The notes under the pieces were generated by a model that ran no database searches, had not been told where the DNA came from, and was given only the letters and a program-made list of their open reading frames with translations. 64,000 nt of DNA, taken from positions 1 through 64,000 of the forward strand of contig NZ_KB908109.1 of the NCBI RefSeq assembly GCF_000382345.1. Direction: 5' to 3'. A program made the position numbers and the translations under genes. The stretch is from Massilia niastensis DSM 21313. Lineage in GTDB: Bacteria > Pseudomonadota > Gammaproteobacteria > Burkholderiales > Burkholderiaceae_D. The stretch's first letter is position 1. Each line of letters begins with the position of its first letter. This document shows, piece after piece, positions 10,564 to 18,418 of this stretch.

Positions 10564-11835
10564 TTGACTTACCTCATCGACCGTCGCTTGCAAGGCAAGA
10601 ACAAGTCCGCGGTGAACCGCGAACGCTTCCTGCGCCGTTACAAGGCGCAGATCAAGGACGCGGTCGGCCGCGCAATCAAGGGTCGCTCGATCACCGACAT
10701 CGAGAACGGCGAAAAGGTCTCCATTCCCGTCAAGGACGTGAACGAACCCCATTTCGGCCATGCCCACGGTGGCGTCTGGGAAACGGTCAACCCGGGCAAT
10801 ACCGAATACCAGAAAGGCGACCAGTTCAACCGTCCGCGCAGCGGCGGCGGCGGCTCCGGGCGCGGACGGGCAGGCAACAGCGACCAGACCACCGAAGACG
10901 ACTTCATCTTCGAACTGTCGCGCGAAGAATTCATGAATTATTTCTTCGAGGACCTGGAGCTGCCGAACATGGTCAAGACGCAGCTGACCCAGACCGTCGA
11001 GTACAAGAACCAGCGCGCCGGCTACAACGTGTCCGGCACGCCCTCGAACATCCACGTGCTGCGCTCGCTGCGCGGCGCGCTCGGGCGCCGCATCGCGGTG
11101 GGCGGCCCGGCGCGGCGCCAGCTGGCCGAGGCCGAGGAAGAGCTCCAGTTCCTGCTCGACGCGGGCGCGCCCGCCGACGAGGAGCGCGTGGTCGAGCTGA
11201 AGGACCTGATCCACCACCTGCACATCCGGCTCAACGCGATCCCCTTCATCGATCCGTTCGACCTGCGCTACTCGAACCGCATCAAGGTGCCCAAGCCCAG
11301 CACCCAGGCCGTGATGTTCTGCATCATGGACGTGTCGGGCTCGATGGACGAAACCCGCAAGGACACGGCCAAGCGCTTCTTCATCCTGCTCTACCTGTTC
11401 CTCAAGCGTGTTTACGAAAAGATCGAAGTCGTCTTCATCCGCCACCACACGGCGGCGGCCGAGGTCGACGAGAACGAGTTCTTCCATTCGCGCGAGTCGG
11501 GCGGCACGGTGGTGTCGTCGGCGCTGAACCTGCTGCAGAAGATCCTTGCCGAACGCTACGGCAGCGCCGACTGGAACGCCTACGTGGCCCAGGCCTCGGA
11601 CGGCGACAACTGGGACAACGATTCGGTACTGTGCAAGCAGCTGCTCAACAGCGGGATCATGCCGCGGGTCCAGTATTACACCTATGTCGAGATCACCGAC
11701 GGCCCGCCCCAGAACCTGTGGGAGCAGTACTGCGACGTCGCGGCCCACCACCGCAACTTCGCGATGCAGAAAATCGTCACCCCGGCCGACATCTACCCGG
11801 TATTCCGGGAGCTGTTCAAGAAACAGGCGAAGTGA
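10564..11835 (+). CDS. YeaH/YhbH family protein (DUF444) with vWA-like MIDAS
   Basis: 423 aa. The start is a TTG at 10564, 7 nt after a strong AGGAGG; the translated N-terminus (initiator)TYLIDRRLQGKNKS matches YeaH proteins, whereas an in-frame GTG at 10495 would add unrelated residues. Seen: a Gly/Arg-rich linker near residue 95-105, the DDFIFELSREEFMNYFFEDLELP segment split over residues about 110-140, and a MIDAS-like DVSGSMD at about 255-261, typical of the von Willebrand A fold. The exact activity is unknown; the family is always linked to PrkA. It ends 6 bp before the SpoVR-like gene, so it is translationally close to it. An alternative view is that the TTG start limits its expression relative to prkA. 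Confidence 0.92.
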   Translation: MTYLIDRRLQGKNKSAVNRERFLRRYKAQIKDAVGRAIKGRSITDIENGEKVSIPVKDVNEPHFGHAHGGVWETVNPGNTEYQKGDQFNRPRSGGGGSGRGRAGNSDQTTEDDFIFELSREEFMNYFFEDLELPNMVKTQLTQTVEYKNQRAGYNVSGTPSNIHVLRSLRGALGRRIAVGGPARRQLAEAEEELQFLLDAGAPADEERVVELKDLIHHLHIRLNAIPFIDPFDLRYSNRIKVPKPSTQAVMFCIMDVSGSMDETRKDTAKRFFILLYLFLKRVYEKIEVVFIRHHTAAAEVDENEFFHSRESGGTVVSSALNLLQKILAERYGSADWNAYVAQASDGDNWDNDSVLCKQLLNSGIMPRVQYYTYVEITDGPPQNLWEQYCDVAAHHRNFAMQKIVTPADIYPVFRELFKKQAK

Positions 11836-11841
11836 GCGGCC

Positions 11842-13395
11842 ATGGGGAAATCAGGCTACAGTGAGGCACGCATGCCAAGAGATCCGAACAATCCGCGCGC
11901 CCTGCCCGAACAGTCGGAGTGGACCTTCGACCTGATCGAGCAGGCGCATGAGGAAATCAAACGGGTGGCCAAGCGCTACGGGCTGGACACCTACCCGAAC
12001 CAGCTCGAGATCATCACCGCCGAGCAGATGATGGATGCCTATACCTCGGTGGGCATGCCGGTGTCGTACAACCACTGGTCGTTCGGCAAGCATTTCCTGA
12101 CCACCGAGAAGAGCTACCGCCGCGGCCAGATGGGCCTGGCGTACGAGATCGTCATCAACTCGAATCCCTGCATCGCCTACCTGATGGAGGAGAACAGCCT
12201 GACGATGCAGGCGCTGGTGATCGCGCACGCCGCCTACGGCCACAATTCCTTCTTCAAAGGCAATTACCTGTTCCGCACCTGGACCGATGCCGACGCCATC
12301 GTCGACTACATGGTGTTTGCCAAGAACTACATCGCCGAATGCGAACAGCGCTACGGGATCGACGCGGTCGAGGAATTGCTCGACTCCTGCCATGCGCTGC
12401 AAAACTATGGCGTGGACCGCTACAAGCGCCCGGCCAAGCTGTCGGTGGCCCAGGAAACGGCGCGCCAGAAGGAACGCGCGGAATACGCGCAGTCGCAGGT
12501 GAATGCCTTGTGGCGCACCCTGCCGCGCCATGAGGAACAGGTCGCCAACGCCCCGACCCACCGCTTCCCGCCCGAACCCGAGGAGAACCTGCTCTACTTC
12601 ATCGAGAAGTACGCCCCCCTGCTCGAACCCTGGCAGCGCGAACTGGTCCGGATCACGCGCAAGATCTCGCAGTACTTCTATCCGCAGCGCCAGACCCAGG
12701 TCATGAACGAGGGCTGGGCCACCTTCTGGCACTACACGATCTTGCAGGATCTATATAAAGAGGGAATCGTCGGCGACGGTTTCATGCTCGAATTCCTGCA
12801 AAGCCACACCAATGTCGTGTATCAGCCAGCGGCCACCAGCCCCTACTACAGCGGGATCAACCCGTATGCGCTCGGCTTTGCGATGATGACCGACATCCGG
12901 CGCATCTGCGAAGACCCGACCGAGGAAGACCGCGCCTGGTTCCCCGACATTGCCGGCAGCGACTGGCTCAAGACCCTGGACTTCGCGATGCGCAATTTCA
13001 AGGACGAGAGCTTCATCGCCCAGTACCTGTCGCCCAAGCTGATCCGCGACTTCCATTTCTTCGCCGTGCTCGACGACGACCGCAGCGACAAGCTGACGAT
13101 CTCGGCCATCCACGACGACCAGGGCTACCGCTACGTGCGCCAGAAGCTGGCCGAGCAGTACAACCTGGGCAGCCGCGAGCCGAACATCCAGGTCTGGCAG
13201 GTCAATACACGCGACGACCGGGCGCTGACCCTGCGCCATACCCAGTTCAACCGGCGTCCGCTGAACCAGCAGGCCCAGGAGGTGCTCAAGCATGTGGCGC
13301 GCCTGTGGGGCTTCGATGTCCGCCTCGAAACGGTCGACCCCAGCGGCCACGTCGTCAGCTTCCTCGAGTGCCGCCGCGAAAAGCGCGGCCGCTGA
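11842..13395 (+). CDS. SpoVR/YcgB family protein
   Basis: 517 aa, similar to E. coli YcgB (about 510 aa). Characteristic segments: the AEQMMDAYTSVGMPVSYNHW region, HAAYGHNSFFKGNYLF, MNEGWATFWHYTI and SGINPYALGFAMMTDIRRI. The abundance of conserved His/Glu residues in these motifs suggests metal binding, but no reaction is established. Two starts are possible: ATG at 11842, and ATG at 11872 (MPRDPNN), which has GTGAGG 5 nt upstream. The second gives 507 aa, closer to the family, and may be the true start. Third gene of the prkA operon. Confidence 0.93.
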   Translation: MGKSGYSEARMPRDPNNPRALPEQSEWTFDLIEQAHEEIKRVAKRYGLDTYPNQLEIITAEQMMDAYTSVGMPVSYNHWSFGKHFLTTEKSYRRGQMGLAYEIVINSNPCIAYLMEENSLTMQALVIAHAAYGHNSFFKGNYLFRTWTDADAIVDYMVFAKNYIAECEQRYGIDAVEELLDSCHALQNYGVDRYKRPAKLSVAQETARQKERAEYAQSQVNALWRTLPRHEEQVANAPTHRFPPEPEENLLYFIEKYAPLLEPWQRELVRITRKISQYFYPQRQTQVMNEGWATFWHYTILQDLYKEGIVGDGFMLEFLQSHTNVVYQPAATSPYYSGINPYALGFAMMTDIRRICEDPTEEDRAWFPDIAGSDWLKTLDFAMRNFKDESFIAQYLSPKLIRDFHFFAVLDDDRSDKLTISAIHDDQGYRYVRQKLAEQYNLGSREPNIQVWQVNTRDDRALTLRHTQFNRRPLNQQAQEVLKHVARLWGFDVRLETVDPSGHVVSFLECRREKRGR

Positions 13396-13402
13396 CCCTT
13401 CC

Positions 13403-13425
13403 GCCGGCGGCGCCCTGCCGCCGGC
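13403..13425 (+). terminator. GC-rich hairpin after the prkA operon
   Basis: 9-bp perfect stem (GCCGGCGGC / GCCGCCGGC) with a 5-nt loop, 8 bp after the stop codon of the SpoVR-like gene. There is only a weak T run afterwards, so it may end transcription inefficiently or protect the 3' end. Confidence 0.5.
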
Positions 13426-14095
13426 ATCCCTTTACTTCCCCATCTATTCCGCGCTTTGTTTGTTGCAGATTTTAAAATATACTTCTGCTATCTTTGTTAG
13501 CGCTCTCATTTTAGCTGCATAAACAGGCTCAGCACGATGACTGCCTGAAGAGAGAACAAAAATTGCTGTTGCCGCGCACATTTTGTGTCTGTCAAGCCGA
13601 CGATTAGGGTTATACTTACTATTACTGATGCCGAACCGTATAACGGGCATCACCTTTACTTATACCTTGGCGGCGCTCGCCTGCCGTCCGCATCGCAATT
13701 TAGTGGTCCCGAGTGTGCACGTGGAGTTGGCTATAGTTTGTGGAAAGATTGAAATCACATCATACGAAATTTGCCAACTCGATTTTTTTACGTTCAAAAT
13801 TTGGCAAAACATTGGTGCAACCTGATGTTCCACACCATGAGGAGAAAATATACATAAAATTACAGATAACCATTGCTTTCTCGACCACACGACACCTGCG
13901 TCCTGGGTGGTAAAGAAGAGCTTCTTTGTCTGCATTTACAAGTAGTTAGGGCCACTTTAGAGGCCGTAAAAATGTATGTGCAAAAAAGAATTCGTAGGTA
14001 TAATTCCTCGAATGTCCCGGATGCGGCTCCAGGTTTTTGTCGTGTTTAGTGGGTTTGGTAGCAACAAAAAAGAGTTGGTATTGGAGAAATATGGC
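13426..14095. other. AT-rich intergenic region upstream of tonB
   Basis: About 670 bp clearly richer in A+T than its neighbours on both sides. Several short open frames occur on both strands but none has a ribosome site or recognisable protein. The 3' part carries the GGAG site for tonB at 14082-14085. No classical Fur box with the GATAAT repeat pattern could be recognised, although tonB systems are often iron-regulated. It could hold an unrecognised small RNA or the promoter and leader of the tonB operon. Confidence 0.4.
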
Positions 14096-14755
14096 ATGAA
14101 TTTTTCGCATGAGAAGAACCCCGGGAAGAATTTCACTGGCTTAGCCATTGTCATCCTGCTGCACGTTCTGGTTGCTTGGGCAGTGATCAATGGCCTGGGT
14201 ACCCGGATCGTCGCCAAGGTGACGGAAGCCGTGGAAACGAAACTGATCGAAGAGGTGGCACCGCCGCCGCCGCCGGAAACGCCGCCACCGCCGCCACCGC
14301 CGGAAATGAAGGCCCCGCCGCCTCCATTCATCCCGCCGGTCGAGGTGCAGGTCAACCAGCCGCCGCCACCGCAAAACACGATCGCCGCCGCAACCAATAC
14401 GCCGCCGCCGACCAATTCGCTGGCTCCGCCGGCACCGCCTGCACCACCGGCACCGCCGGCGCCGGCACGTGGTCCGAGCCGTACCGAAGCAGTGGCCGAC
14501 TTTAATACTTGCGCACGTCCGGAATATCCGCGTTCGTCGCAGCGCAATGAAGAAACGGGTACCACGACCCTGCAGTTCCTGATCGGTGTCGATGGTCGCG
14601 TGATGGATTCCAAGCTCGCGAAGTCGAGTGGCTTCCGTGACTTGGACCGGGCCGCACAGTCGGCTCTGAGCAAATGCCGATTCAAGCCGGCCATGGTTGA
14701 TGGTCAGCCTCAACAGGCGTGGACAGCGGTGCAGTACGTCTGGACGCTGGAATAA
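14096..14755 (+). CDS. tonB: TonB family energy transducer
   Basis: 219 aa. The ATG at 14096 gives MNFSHEKNPGKNF before a single membrane helix (about 14-34), and a GGAG lies about 10 nt upstream; the in-frame extension to 13976 has no coding character. Then come a proline-rich spacer (about 53-130) with runs of four to seven prolines, which spans the periplasm, and a C-terminal TonB domain (about 140-219) with PEYPRSSQRNEETGTTTLQF, SSGFRDLDRAA and CRFKPA. It carries proton-motive energy from ExbB-ExbD to outer-membrane TonB-dependent receptors. First gene of a cluster with exbB and two exbD genes. Confidence 0.95.
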   Translation: MNFSHEKNPGKNFTGLAIVILLHVLVAWAVINGLGTRIVAKVTEAVETKLIEEVAPPPPPETPPPPPPPEMKAPPPPFIPPVEVQVNQPPPPQNTIAAATNTPPPTNSLAPPAPPAPPAPPAPARGPSRTEAVADFNTCARPEYPRSSQRNEETGTTTLQFLIGVDGRVMDSKLAKSSGFRDLDRAAQSALSKCRFKPAMVDGQPQQAWTAVQYVWTLE

Positions 14756-14838
14756 AACCGAGACAGATCATCGTCTCAAACTTTGATTTTCGTTGTCATT
14801 AGTTCAGCGAACTGTCTATTTAATATTTTGGAGGAAGC

Positions 14839-15786
14839 ATGTTTAAGAATACCCGTTTGTCCGCTATCCTGGCGGCTGTCCTGTTCTCGGTAACGGCAGC
14901 TTCGGCCCTGGTCTCCGCACCGGCCTTCGCTGACGCTCCGAAGACCGAAGCAGCCGCACCGGCAGCTGACGCCGCAGCCGCACCGGCCGCCGACGCAGCC
15001 GCTGCTCCGGCCGACGCTGCTGCCGCTCCGGCAGACGCCGCCGCTCCGGCCGCCGCAGGTGGCGAGGCAGCGACCGAAGAAGTCCACAACCCGTACGGCT
15101 TCCAGGCCATGTGGGAAGAAGGCGACTTCGTCAACAAGGGCACCATCATCATCCTGTCGCTGATGTCCATGGGTTCGTGGTACATCATCATCACCAAACT
15201 GATCGACCAGCAGAAGATCATGCGCCAGTCGAAGGAAGTCTCGGCCAAGTTCTGGAAGGCACCGTCGATCGCCGCTGGCTCGGCAGCCCTGAAAGAAGGC
15301 TCGCCGTTCCGCTTCATCGCTGAAACCGGCACCAAGGCAACCCAGCACCACGACGGCGCCCTGCTCGAGCAGATCGACCTGTCGACCTGGGTCACCATGC
15401 AGATCCAGCGCGCTGTGGACCGCGTCCAGTCGCGTCTGCAAGACGGCCTGTCGTTCCTGGCAACCGTTGGTTCGACCTCGCCGTTCATCGGTCTGTTCGG
15501 TACCGTCTGGGGCATCTACAACGCACTGACCGCTATCGGTATGTCGGGTAACGCTTCGATCGACAAGGTCGCAGGCCCGGTGGGTGAAGCACTGATCATG
15601 ACCGCCTTCGGTCTGTTCGTGGCGGTTCCGGCAGTTCTGGGTTACAACTGGCTGGTGCGTCGTAACAAGTCGGTCATGGAAGACGTCCGTTCGTTCTCGG
15701 CTGACGTGCACTCGGTCCTGATCTCGGGCGCCATGTCGACCTCGGAAGCCAGCCGCGCCGGTGCTGCCGCTAAGAAGATCGGATAA
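14839..15786 (+). CDS. exbB: ExbB-type MotA/TolQ/ExbB proton channel protein
   Basis: 315 aa, longer than classical ExbB (about 245) because of an N-terminal signal peptide (residues 1-31, ending SAPAFA) and an Ala/Pro/Asp-rich segment (about 33-75) of repeated AAPADAA units, which would lie in the periplasm. The ExbB core follows: first helix (about 100-120, IIILSLMSMGSWYIIIT), the RVQSRLQDGLSFLATVGSTSPFIGLFGTVWGI hallmark spread over about 198-228, and a last helix in EALIMTAFGLFVAVPAVLGYN. It starts 13 nt after TTTTGGAGG. Codons favour common synonymous choices more strongly than in the neighbours, suggesting high expression. exbD starts 3 bp after its stop. Confidence 0.95.
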   Translation: MFKNTRLSAILAAVLFSVTAASALVSAPAFADAPKTEAAAPAADAAAAPAADAAAAPADAAAAPADAAAPAAAGGEAATEEVHNPYGFQAMWEEGDFVNKGTIIILSLMSMGSWYIIITKLIDQQKIMRQSKEVSAKFWKAPSIAAGSAALKEGSPFRFIAETGTKATQHHDGALLEQIDLSTWVTMQIQRAVDRVQSRLQDGLSFLATVGSTSPFIGLFGTVWGIYNALTAIGMSGNASIDKVAGPVGEALIMTAFGLFVAVPAVLGYNWLVRRNKSVMEDVRSFSADVHSVLISGAMSTSEASRAGAAAKKIG

Positions 15787-15789
15787 ATC

Positions 15790-16221
15790 ATGTCGATGAG
15801 TGTCGGCTCCGATACCGGAGATGATGATGCCGTGATGTCAGAAATCAACACGACGCCGCTCGTCGACATCATGTTGGTTCTTCTGATCATCTTCCTGATC
15901 ACCAGCCCGGTGGTTCTGAATCTGCAGAAAGTGAACCTGCCTGCAGAGACGAACCAGGTTACCAAGACCAAGCCGGAAGACATCAATATCACCGTCAACA
16001 AAGACGGCGAGATGTACTACAACCAGACGCGCATCGCGAACACGGACGAGCTGTTCAAGTTCCTCGCGGAGCAGTCGGTGAAGGTGCCGCAACCTGCTGT
16101 GAAAGTTCGTGGCGACCAGGAAACTCGCTACGAGTCGATCGGTCGGGTGATCTATACGGCACAACGTGCTGGGGTACAGAAGGTCGGTTTCGTGATCGAA
16201 CCGCCTGATCGCGGGGGCTAA
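15790..16221 (+). CDS. exbD: ExbD/TolR family protein, first copy
   Basis: 143 aa. One N-terminal helix (about 27-45, VDIMLVLLIIFLITSPVV) preceded by the family motif MSEINTTPLVDIMLVLLIIF; the Asp in PLVD is the proton-carrying residue. The periplasmic part ends in VGFVIEPP. It starts 3 bp after exbB, so translation is likely coupled. It shares the INTTPLVD/MNMTPLID start with the second copy at 16295 but differs widely in the periplasmic domain, as in clusters with non-redundant ExbD proteins. Confidence 0.95.
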   Translation: MSMSVGSDTGDDDAVMSEINTTPLVDIMLVLLIIFLITSPVVLNLQKVNLPAETNQVTKTKPEDINITVNKDGEMYYNQTRIANTDELFKFLAEQSVKVPQPAVKVRGDQETRYESIGRVIYTAQRAGVQKVGFVIEPPDRGG

Positions 16222-16232
16222 TCAGTCCTGAT

Positions 16233-16261
16233 CGCGGTGTCCGGGATTCCCGGATACCGCG
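16233..16261 (+). repeat. intra-operon hairpin between the two exbD genes
   Basis: Imperfect inverted repeat, CGCGGT-TCCGGGA pairing with TCCCGGA-ACCGCG across a short TT loop, 11 bp after the first exbD stop and 33 bp before the second exbD start. There is no U-tract. It may act as an RNA processing or stability element. Confidence 0.55.
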
Positions 16262-16294
16262 CCCCGCCACCCCAACATTTGAAAAGGAAACACC

Positions 16295-16726
16295 ATGGGT
16301 ATGAACGTAGGTTCGGGCTCCGCAAAAGGAGCTGATCCGGAACCGATGATGGAAATGAACATGACGCCGCTGATCGACGTCCTGCTCGTTCTCATCATCA
16401 TGTTGATTATCACGATTCCGAAGCAGAACCACTCGGTCAATCTGAACATGCCGGTCGGCAATCCGCCACCGATGACGGAGAAGCCGGTAGTGGTCACGAT
16501 CGACGTGGACTTCGACGGTACCATCCTGTGGGATGGTCAGGCGATCCCGGATCGTGCGACCCTGGAAGCCAAGATGAACGGCGTCGCTGCAATGGCCAAC
16601 CAGCCGGAAGTGCACCTGCGTCCGAACAAGCTGGTTGAGTACAAGGTTGTAGCAGGCGTCATGGCAACTGCCCAGCGTCTCGGCGTCACCAAGATCGGCA
16701 TGGTCGGTAACGAGCAGTTCCAGTAA
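16295..16726 (+). CDS. exbD2: ExbD/TolR family protein, second copy
   Basis: 143 aa. Family motif MNMTPLIDVLLVLIIMLIIT gives the single helix (about 24-43) and the conserved Asp. The periplasmic half has VVVTIDVDFDGTILWDG, HLRPNKLVEYKVVAGVM and the end IGMVGNEQFQ. It is preceded by an AAAGGAA site. Tandem exbD1-exbD2 genes behind tonB-exbB are known from Xanthomonas, where the second ExbD is dispensable for iron uptake but needed for other functions; a similar division of labour is plausible here. It is bracketed by hairpins at 16233 and 16745. Confidence 0.94.
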   Translation: MGMNVGSGSAKGADPEPMMEMNMTPLIDVLLVLIIMLIITIPKQNHSVNLNMPVGNPPPMTEKPVVVTIDVDFDGTILWDGQAIPDRATLEAKMNGVAAMANQPEVHLRPNKLVEYKVVAGVMATAQRLGVTKIGMVGNEQFQ

Positions 16727-16744
16727 TCGTTCCATGTTAGACCA

Positions 16745-16769
16745 ACACGGCAGGGTTTCCCTGCCGTGT
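16745..16769 (+). repeat. hairpin between exbD2 and the TPR gene
   Basis: Perfect 11-bp stem ACACGGCAGGG / CCCTGCCGTGT with a TTT loop, 18 bp after the exbD2 stop, followed by CCATTTTG rather than a clean U-tract. It could be a weak attenuating terminator that lowers expression of the TPR gene, or an mRNA-stabilising stem. Confidence 0.6.
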
Positions 16770-16793
16770 CCATTTTGAAATAAGGATTTCCCG

Positions 16794-18023
16794 ATGATCA
16801 AATTCCGTCTCGCACACCTCGGCCTGGCACTGGCCGCGCTTGGCTTCACTGCCCTCACCCCGGTGATCGGTCTTTCCCCGGCAATCGCTGCGGAAGCGCT
16901 GCGCGCGGAAATCGGCAAGCCCATCCAGCAAGCCCAGGCACTGATGAAGTCGGGCAAGCACAAGGAAGCACTGGCAGCCTTGCGCGATGCGGACAAGGTG
17001 AGCAACAAGACCGCCAACGAAAGCTACCTGATCGAGCGCGTGCGCGCCGCGGCAGCCTCGTCGGCCGGCGACTACGACACGGCAGCCAAGGCCTTCGAAG
17101 CCCTGCTCGCTTCGGGCAAGCTGAGCGCCGCAGAGCGTTCGCAATTCGCCGAAGGCCTGGTCGGCATCTACATGCGTGGCGGCGACCTGAACAAGGCGAA
17201 CGCGGCCATCGAGAAGCTGCTGAAGGAAAAGGACGATCCGAAGCTGCGCGCTTACCTGATGCAGAACTACTACAAGCAGGGCAACGTTGCCGCGCTTGAA
17301 AGCGAACTGCGCAAGGTCGAGCAGAGCGGCCGCCTGACCGAAGACCAGCTCGGCATGCTGGCCAATATCCAGCTGAAGAAGAACGACAAGGTCGGCTACG
17401 TCAATACCATCGAGAAACTGGCCGCGGGCTATCCGAAGGCCCAGTACTGGACCGACCTGCTGAACCGCGTGCAGGGCAAGCCGGGCTTCTCGGGCCGCCT
17501 GTCGGTGGACGTCTACCGCCTGAAGCTGGCCAACAACCTGATGAAGAAGCCGAGCGAGTTCATGGAAATGGCCCAGCTGGTGCTGCAGGCGAAAGCTCCG
17601 GCCGAAGCGCTGAAGGTCATCGACAAGGGCTACAAGGCCGGCGCCCTGGGTACCGGTTCGGAAGCGGCCCGTCACCAGCGCCTGAAGGACCTGGCCGAGA
17701 AGAACCTGGCCGACCAGAACAAGGGCGTCGCCGCCCTGGAAGCCGAATACACCGCCGCCAAGGACAACGATGCGCTGGTGGGTCTCGGCTACGCACTGGT
17801 GCAGGCTGGCCAGGCCGACAAGGGCCTGAAGATGATGGAAGCCGCCATCAAGGCCGGCGGCCTGAAGTACACCGACGAAGCCAAGCTGCGCCTGGGCGAA
17901 GCCTACGCTGTCGCCGGCAAGAAGCAGCAAGCCATCAACACGCTCAAGGGCGTGGGCGGCAAGGAAGGCACTGCCGAACTGGCCCGCTACTGGATCATGG
18001 CGATCAACCGTCCGATCGCCTGA
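16794..18023 (+). CDS. exported tetratricopeptide-repeat protein of the tonB cluster
   Basis: 409 aa. Signal peptide at residues 1-33 (ending SPAIAA), then helical repeats throughout: AQALMKSGKHKEALAALRDADKV, DYDTAAKAFEALLASGKL, GDLNKANAAIEKLLKEKDD and, near the C-terminus, AQAGQADKGLKMME-like and LGEAYAVAGKKQQAINTLKG units, all of the TPR A/B-helix type. It follows exbD2 in the same direction and ends at a strong terminator, so it belongs to the tonB operon. A periplasmic scaffold or coupling role with the TonB motor is a reasonable inference; the exact function is unknown. Confidence 0.85.
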   Translation: MIKFRLAHLGLALAALGFTALTPVIGLSPAIAAEALRAEIGKPIQQAQALMKSGKHKEALAALRDADKVSNKTANESYLIERVRAAAASSAGDYDTAAKAFEALLASGKLSAAERSQFAEGLVGIYMRGGDLNKANAAIEKLLKEKDDPKLRAYLMQNYYKQGNVAALESELRKVEQSGRLTEDQLGMLANIQLKKNDKVGYVNTIEKLAAGYPKAQYWTDLLNRVQGKPGFSGRLSVDVYRLKLANNLMKKPSEFMEMAQLVLQAKAPAEALKVIDKGYKAGALGTGSEAARHQRLKDLAEKNLADQNKGVAALEAEYTAAKDNDALVGLGYALVQAGQADKGLKMMEAAIKAGGLKYTDEAKLRLGEAYAVAGKKQQAINTLKGVGGKEGTAELARYWIMAINRPIA

Positions 18024-18040
18024 TCGCTGTTGCGATCATG

Positions 18041-18070
18041 AAAACGCCGCCTCCGGGCGGCGTTTTTTTT
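18041..18070 (+). terminator. rho-independent terminator of the tonB operon
   Basis: Stem AAAACGCCGCC / GGCGGCGTTTT with a short TCCG loop, followed by a T8 run, 18 bp after the TPR stop codon. A textbook intrinsic terminator. Confidence 0.93.
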
Positions 18071-18080
18071 CGCCTATCGA

Positions 18081-18297
18081 TTCAGGGTCAGGTCTGTCAT
18101 TCGGACATGGACGCTCACTCCTTGCGAAATCTCATCACGTTGAACTCAGCGGCGCGCTCTATCACACCTCTGCCCATGCACAGGTTTCGGTGAAAACTGT
18201 GAGCCGAGCAACTAACGCCATTGAGATAAACAAGCCAGCGTTTTGAGATAGATCAAAGGTGCGCGATCGGTGTCCGAATGACAGACCTGACCCTGAA
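18081..18297. mobile_element. non-autonomous inverted-repeat element (MITE-like), copy 1, 217 bp
   Basis: The ends are perfect 27-bp inverted repeats (18081-18107 and 18271-18297), outer bases TTCAGGGTCAGG and inner bases CATTCGGACA. The same ends and an inner right portion of about 80 bp recur in copy 2 (52424-52608). No transposase is encoded, so it would need one supplied in trans. The left third differs between copies. It sits between the terminator of the tonB operon and ribF, ending 121 bp before the ribF start. No clear target-site duplication is visible. It carries an FNR-like palindrome at 18243-18256. Confidence 0.8.
18243..18256. promoter_or_regulatory. FNR/ANR-like palindrome within the mobile element, copy 1
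   Basis: TTGAGATAGATCAA matches the FNR consensus TTGAT-N4-ATCAA at nine of ten positions. The same 14 bases and flanks occur in copy 2 at 52554. It lies 162 bp upstream of the ribF start. Binding is an inference from the consensus only. Confidence 0.45.
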
Positions 18298-18418
18298 TGG
18301 ACTCCCGGCAACGATCTCCATCAGGCTGCCGTCGGGTCTCGCTGCTGTGCAACATGCGAGTTACCGTATAATCAGGTATTTCGTCCCGCCCCCTCGGCAT
18401 GCGTAACTGGAACAACCA

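Noticed and set aside
13583-13935. Overlapping small open frames on both strands in the AT-rich gap before tonB
   Set aside because: No ribosome site, no family resemblance, low coding character; kept as intergenic.
18080-18418. A possible FMN riboswitch before ribF
   Set aside because: The conserved RFN helices and the AGGG/GAUUC-type motifs are absent; the region is instead explained by the inverted-repeat element.
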